Assembly (NCBI GenBank): GCA_963457665.1
Contig: OY735207.1
Span: forward strand, 37,038,316 to 37,102,315
Reading direction: 5' to 3'
Length of the DNA stretch: 64,000 bases
DNA from: Thysanoteuthis rhombus
Lineage: Eukaryota; Mollusca; Cephalopoda; Oegopsida; Thysanoteuthidae
The notes beneath the pieces were generated by a model that had not been told where the DNA came from, made no database searches, and saw nothing but the letters and a program-made list of their open reading frames with translations. Made by a program: the position numbers and the translations under genes. Below are positions 57,905-64,000 of this stretch, piece by piece. Every line of letters starts with the position of its first letter. The first letter of the stretch is position 1.

Positions 57905-60050
57905 GCGAAGTCTGACGTCGTGATGGACTTCCGGATCCAGCCAAGATTCAGTTCATACTAAACTACTAGAAGAATCATGCTCAGTTTTTATTCATTTATT
58001 AATTCATACATTCGTTTATTTATTTATTTCGACTGCATTTTCGTACAGTTTGTCAGTATAGGACATCTAGTTTATACTTGATAAAAGATAACGTTTAGTT
58101 ATTTTCATGCATTCTTCCATTGGAAAGCAGACGACAATGTGTAACTAAAACACGGAGCCATAATAGTTGTATGGTTTGTTGTCGATAACAATCATAGATC
58201 GTAACAGTTGCAACTTGCAATTGTTACATGTGATTTCCCAACGATGAGAGACGATCCTGGTCTTTGAAAGCACCAATTACTCGTTCTTATAACTTTAAAA
58301 AATATTTTTAGGCTAGAATAGGAACTTTTCTGGGTCATAACAACAACAAAAACAACCCGGGCCGAGTTGGTTGTATAAGCTAATAAGAGCCCCTGTTTTG
58401 CGTACATATTGTTAAAAAGGGTTCTTATATGAAGAAAAAAAAACATTTATTAACAAATATCTGAACGTAATTTCTAAAAGAATTTCTGTACAGCCAGGTG
58501 GTAAAATCTGACAGCAGCAGATTTGAAAAAACAACAAAAAAAAAACCGTGTCGTTTGAGTTCGTATTACCTAATCAGTATACGCAGAGAATTTGAATATT
58601 TACCATGATATTTAAGAAAAATGAGTAGATTTTTTGTTCATTATCTTTGATTGAATATTTGTTGCTTGTTGTCCTAAAAAGGGGCGCCTTTTTAATATAA
58701 CATACGCTAAACACAGGTTCTTACTAGCTTACTGACCAACTTTTGGTTAGGATTTTTGTTGTTGTTACGACCTCGAAAAACGCGTGAAAGTTGATAAAAA
58801 TAACTAAAAGCTATTTTAATTTTGATCAAGCATAGATTAGATGTCCTTTGTTGACAAACAGGAAAATTGCGGTCGAAATGAAAAAAAATTAAACGAGCAC
58901 ACTCCCTAGTAGTTAACAAGGGGGATAACTCTCAGAACAAGAATGAAAGGAGGTAGATGGTTAGCTCTCAAAAAGGGAGATGCTTACATTTCAATAAGGA
59001 AAATTCTACTTTTAATAAATTATTATAAAGAATAATGAAAAGAGAAACAGGAAATTAATTTTTAGATATAGTTGCTGCAACTTCACCAAGTAGTAGAAAT
59101 CATACTAAACGATTAGAGGAATCAATAATTATTCTATATTCAAACAAGAAAACAATTAAAAACAAAAACAAAACGGATGATCATTTGTTGCCATCGCAAT
59201 ACTCTGAACAGTTATGGAGATCACTCTCCCTAGGGATTCGGAATTTAATTCCATGTAGTAATTTTCTCGGGAATTTGAAATGCATTCCATTCATTCCACT
59301 TGATATCGAGTGTGAAACATCTACGCGACCCTATCTATGATTTTTTTTTCCAACTTTTAATGAGGGCCATCCCAAACTTATTTGTTCATGTTAAGTTCTG
59401 GATAAGTTGGAAGCTATCACTGCTTTTACGAATGGATCCCGATTTTAAGATAATCGTGAGGAATTAATCGCATGAGTGCACCAATATGGATTATTGGCTA
59501 TGAGATGTCCAAACCCGGCGTGTTAATGGGGCAGTCTGTGGCGAGCAAAAGTACCAGCGATTTGTAAATTCGAAGGGGGTCCCAGGGCAATTACAATCCA
59601 ATACCTTTCCAGTTTTCTTTCGATTATTTTGGGGCAAAATGACATTCCAATAAAGCCTGTTAAATTTTCTTTCATTACCAAAAAATATTTCTCCCATCGA
59701 CTCTACGAAAAATAAGGCCTGTAAGAATTTATTTAATTATTAATTTTTTCTCTCTTCGTTGTGAAAGAGAAACATTCCACTTTTTCAAAAAAAATCATTT
59801 TCGATTTAAAAAATTACAATTTTTTTTTTCATCGTTATGAAAAGTAACCTCCCTTATTAAAAAGTGAGCCTCTCACTTCTTTCAGTGGTAAATATTTATC
59901 TCCCTTTATTTTTCTATCGTGTGTTAATCCCCTTGTAAACTGCTTAGGGGGACAGAAGTGAAATCTTCTCCACTCCTCGTACTAATTCAGTATGAACTGA
60001 GTCTAAGCTGGAATTGGAAGTCTGGTTACATGACGTTATGTCTTGGCCAC
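57905..60050. repeat. Inverted repeat pair, possible ends of an unclassified element
   Basis: GACTTCCGGATCCAGCC, AAGATTCAGTTCATACT at 57,927 is the reverse complement, with changes, of AGTATGAACTGAGTCTAAGC, TGGAATTGGAAGTC at 59,990-60,023. CATACTAAAC-TAGA-GAATCA at 57,952 also recurs at 59,100. No ORF of note lies between. Confidence 0.4.
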
Positions 60051-61519
60051 TCTATAACAGGCTCAAACCGTTGTTTTTATTCATGTGTTTCCTGTTACTG
60101 TTTTCATTGTAAATTTTTAAAGATCTAAAAATCAAATTATATACGACCAGAGAAAATACTATTCACGTTCCAGTTGCCCCCACTTTTTATTTTCATATTA
60201 AGACTCATTTTTTACTCAGCAACTCAGGGAGGTGGTTCACACTCGATGTTAAAAACGACACACATGTAAAAAAATCCAATTCCAAGATAAACCAAGGAAG
60301 ATAACTCTGACCAACAATAATTACAATCAATAATTAATGAAGGACAATAAAACGTGAAAAAAAAAAAAAAAAACTAAAACAAAATAAAACACGCATCAAA
60401 CGAATAACAAGAAAATATGAATAGCTCACTGTACTTTAATGCGATGATTGCACATAATGAATGGCACAACTACAAAATAATCATTTAAAAGGGCAATGAA
60501 AATAAGATTGTTTTTACGTATTGGATTTCACTATCAACTTAGGAGATATTTTAAATATTTTTTCACGGAAGTTTGGGTTATCTCTATTTTTTTTTCCGAA
60601 ACGTCAATTTAAAACCTAATACTTCTCAAAGATGGAGAAATTCTTGATTCGTGATGAAACAATTATTCTAAATGTTAAAATTTGAGAGAAAAAAAGTATC
60701 TTAATAGAATTTTATGTTTATAATGCACTATTATAATATTTTGTTATCCATTCGATGAGCAATTTCTTTCCTATCATGTTTTTATTGAATTTTAAAATTT
60801 ATTGTAATTTCCTTGTTATTCGTTCAATGCTAAATTTAGTTATCTCCCTTAATGTATCGTGGAAAGTCAAAAAAATTCAAATCTTTTAGTAATTGATGAC
60901 AAAAATAATAATAATTGATAGGACTCATAATCCCTAATGTATGATATTGAATTTTCTTTTGCATTCATCCAAAAATTAAACACACCTGTTGTTTGAATCG
61001 GATTTTAATTTTTTCCATAAATCTTACACATGATGTATATTGTAAATACTTAATCCTTGCAGAAATAAATAGTACTTTTACGATAGATGCTTTCGTTTTC
61101 ATAAATTGTACTCATACCTCCATTGCACTGATTTTAGAAAGAAATATTTTTGTATATGATTAACTTTAAAACAAAAGCCCTCAAACTGTCTTTCTTTGAT
61201 TTGTGGGCAATTCAGAATCGGACAATTGAGCTCAAGCAAATGAACTTTCAGTTATCCGAGATTTAGGGAATTGAATGCCACCTGAAGCAGTGCATTCTCG
61301 TAATAAAGCACTTTGCTTTGTAGCCTTGACAAGTGCAGAGTATTTTTAGGTGATTGGAAAAAAATAAAAGTAAAAGTCACATTCAATTTATTTTAATAAA
61401 GAAAAGTTTGTTGATAAAACTCATATTTAATTTAATTTGATATTCCACTAAGTGAACGTGGTCCTTTCATTGAGCAACACACACATTTTTGATGCATTAT
61501 TTATTTATTTAATAATGAT

Positions 61520-61550
<31 letters not shown>

Positions 61551-61719
61551 TAAGCAATGGGTCTATTCAAAATAGATGAATGAATAAATGAAAAGATGAT
61601 TTCAAATGTGAATTTTTTCTGGTCTGATATCAAAAGAAATATCTGACTGAACTTAAAACACATTTTGAAAGCAATAACTGAAGTAAACAGATTTCATGTT
61701 GCATGTGTCGAAACAATAT

Positions 61720-61721
<2 letters not shown>

Positions 61722-61802
<81 letters not shown>
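61722..61802. repeat. (TA)n microsatellite, longest in window
   Basis: About 40 uninterrupted TA units followed by poly-T. Other (TA)n tracts lie near 7,317, 7,740, 15,100, 19,025, 19,354, 28,820, 30,058, 34,750, 39,614, 43,397, 44,586 and 62,846; several directly border transposon ends. Confidence 0.9.
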
Positions 61803-61811
<9 letters not shown>

Positions 61812-62069
61812 TTATTGTTCACAGTTTGAATACACATATATACTTTCTCTGAAATTATTAGGTTTAAGAAATTGTTCCTAACCTTTATAAAATTATTTAA
61901 ATGATTTAATTAGATTAGATTATGGAAATTTTCATGTATTTTCTCTTTGATAAAGATTAAATTCATCTGTATGAATTTCTGATATTCACTTTCTCAAGCA
62001 AGAGGACTTTTAAACAAATGTTTTATAAAAAAGTACAACAGTTCCTTTCAATTTTATTGTCTGTCTGTG

Positions 62070-62195
62070 CCCTCAAAGTAAATATCCTGTTTATGCTTCC
62101 ATAAACACTTATTTAAAAAATGCATTGATTGATTTTTAACCCCTTTCCAGCCTGCCATTGTTACTAATGTACACTCAAAGTAAATATCCTGTAAG
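62070..62195. repeat. Duplicated CTCAAAGTAAATATCCTGT
   Basis: The 19-mer occurs at about 62,074 and 62,175, each followed by a diverged T(A)TGCTTCCAT or GTGCATCCAT. A small local duplication. Confidence 0.7.
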
Positions 62196-64000
62196 TGCAT
62201 CCATGAGGTGAAATGGACAATGTTTATAATATCATTGTGTTTAGGATACTCAACTCGACCAGAACCATATATGTTGTCCATTTTCAATGCTTTTATCTTT
62301 TTTTATGACTAAATGTGTCGGCCCCACTCAGAAGTTAAAGGCTGAACAGTCAAGGGGAAGTAACTAGTTCGCAGGTCATGGGGACTTGATTAACAGCGCC
62401 TTTGAAGGCTACAGTAAAAGCTGGAAGTAAGGCCATACCAGAAGGCCTTTTTTATTGCAAATAAGATCATTGATAGTATGTCTTGGTTATAGCAAGGGTG
62501 GAAGCTCCAGATCAAAGGAGCTGTTGGTCTGTTGTGTAAGAGTGATGTTGGATCTAATGCAATGGAATAGAATGGCAAAGTGGTGATGTCATCAGTGTAT
62601 ATCCGTTCCCAGGGTTTATTATAATAATACAGGAAAAATCTCACTCAAAGTACTGATAGTGTAGGGGAGTAGCTTTTAAGCTTATAGAGAGAGTGGGAGT
62701 GGATGACTTAGATTGCTGGTTGAAATACTAATTTTATCTTCAATGTTAAATTGATTTAAGTGAATGTTCTTGATTATTTAAGGTGTTCATTTTGCATTAA
62801 AAACTGATTAATATGAAAAATGTGCTTGACGCATGGAGCTGAGCCATATATATATATATATATATATATATTTCGGTAAAATAGAAAATTGACAAAAATT
62901 GATTTGATAAAGTTTGTCAGTTGTTTTTATTTTTGGTATTGTGTTGATACAATGTATAGGTAAACTAATTATGATAAAATATATTTTTTGGTGAATAAAG
63001 GACAGATATCATTTTAAAAGATTATAAAATTGTTATATATATATAATTTTTCAGATTCTTCTTAATGTTGGAAACCATTCTCCTTGGTGAGTCTATGTTT
63101 TTACAATTTTATCAAAAATTAAGGAGGTGTCTTTCACTTAAACTTCTACTTGAACCCTTTTCTTTGGGCTAATATCTTCACCAGATCCCATGATGATAAT
63201 ATTGGACAAGCATGCATGGTAATCATGACTCAAAGTGTAAGATGTTTGATTTGAGGCCTGGTATCTTAACTGAGGTTGAATGTGCACATGGTAGGAAACT
63301 AGGATTCTTAAAAGAGTATGCTGGCTCACCTGGGATCAGCCACAATCCTAGGTTGGGATGAGATCATATTTGCTTGAGGTAAACCTGAGGTACCATGAGG
63401 TCAACAATGGTTTGAATCCCCCTTTTGCAGAATACTATATTGAATGCCGGATTCAAAAGAGAACATGTATTGCTTTTCATATCTTTGTAGTTTGAATAGG
63501 ATTTTGAAATTAAATAAGTTGATTTTCAAAAAAAGGGCACAATATTTTTCGCACTACTATATATAAACATATACATACAAAAAAGGTGGACTACAACATG
63601 TGTGTAGGTTGAAAAAAAAAGATAACTCTAGGAATTTTTAATGTGTTGTTTTTGGTCTCACACAAAAATCAACCATGTGAAATGACTGAGTAGTTGGAAC
63701 TGAATTCCCTCTTCTCTGCTCTCACAAAACCTTGTAAAAATATTTCATTGATATACATGAATTTGTATCACTTTGTCGTTTTTTTTAGTGTCTGCTCATT
63801 TTTCTCTCTACTTTTTCAGAAACATACACATGCACACGCATTCACTTACCAACAAATGGAACTGTTTTTATTCCTCAGAATTTTCCTCATGTCTCATCTT
63901 ATGATTTTCATACCTTACCTAATCAGATTTATTTCCAGAAGGACATATGTCCAAATAACCCCCAGGATTCTGGAACACCTGGATTCTTATGTTATTAATC

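Larger units (their letters stand above)
60055..64000. other. No gene seen
   Basis: AT-rich with AAT and TA microsatellites, TTATCTCCCTTAA at 60,838 and a B-box-like GGTTTGAATCCCCC near 63,409. No exon with convincing splice sites found. Confidence 0.4.

Overview
This 64 kb window is eukaryotic, AT-rich, intron-rich and crowded with repeats. It holds long (TA)n tracts, tRNA-like SINEs, Tc1/mariner and RTE-type LINE fragments, and a protein-coding gene whose exons lie kilobases apart. The repeats, the large introns and the recurring TTATCTCCCTT-type motif suggest a mollusc, most likely a cephalopod such as an octopus. That assignment is inference; no species marker was read directly.

Two genes are well supported. 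On the + strand, six exons (15,163-34,618) join with matching phases into the last 359 residues of a single-pass membrane protein. It has a cysteine-rich SUEL/galactose-lectin-like domain, a CUB-like domain, five N-glycosylation sequons, one transmembrane helix and a cytoplasmic tail of about 110 residues ending in an ITIM-like SxYxxV motif. Its 5' exon or exons (signal peptide) were not found. On the - strand, 55,189-57,447 is an uninterrupted 752-codon TPR protein recognised as a divergent FANCG (Fanconi anaemia core complex). Its stop codon lies inside an AATAAA signal.

Layout: 1-15,160 is repeat-rich and contains a mariner end with a minisatellite, SINEs, a decayed transposon gene and an RTE LINE fragment. 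15,163-34,618 is the receptor gene; its introns carry SINEs, a 1 kb tetranucleotide array, an AAT-type array and inverted repeats. 34,900-36,620 has a MITE, an unrecognised 165-codon ORF and an internally deleted mariner. 37,500-44,050 has SINEs, a second RTE fragment and a deleted Tc1 element. 42,520-47,530 has clusters of tRNA-like repeat units. 49,000-54,700 has a GC-rich hairpin, SINE-like repeats, a fold-back element and a compound triplet array. 57,500-64,000 has no recognisable gene.

The two genes have no evident functional link. The rest is best read as a record of transposon insertion, internal deletion and satellite expansion around them. Two weak gene candidates (35.4 kb + strand, 46.1 kb - strand) are listed with low confidence.
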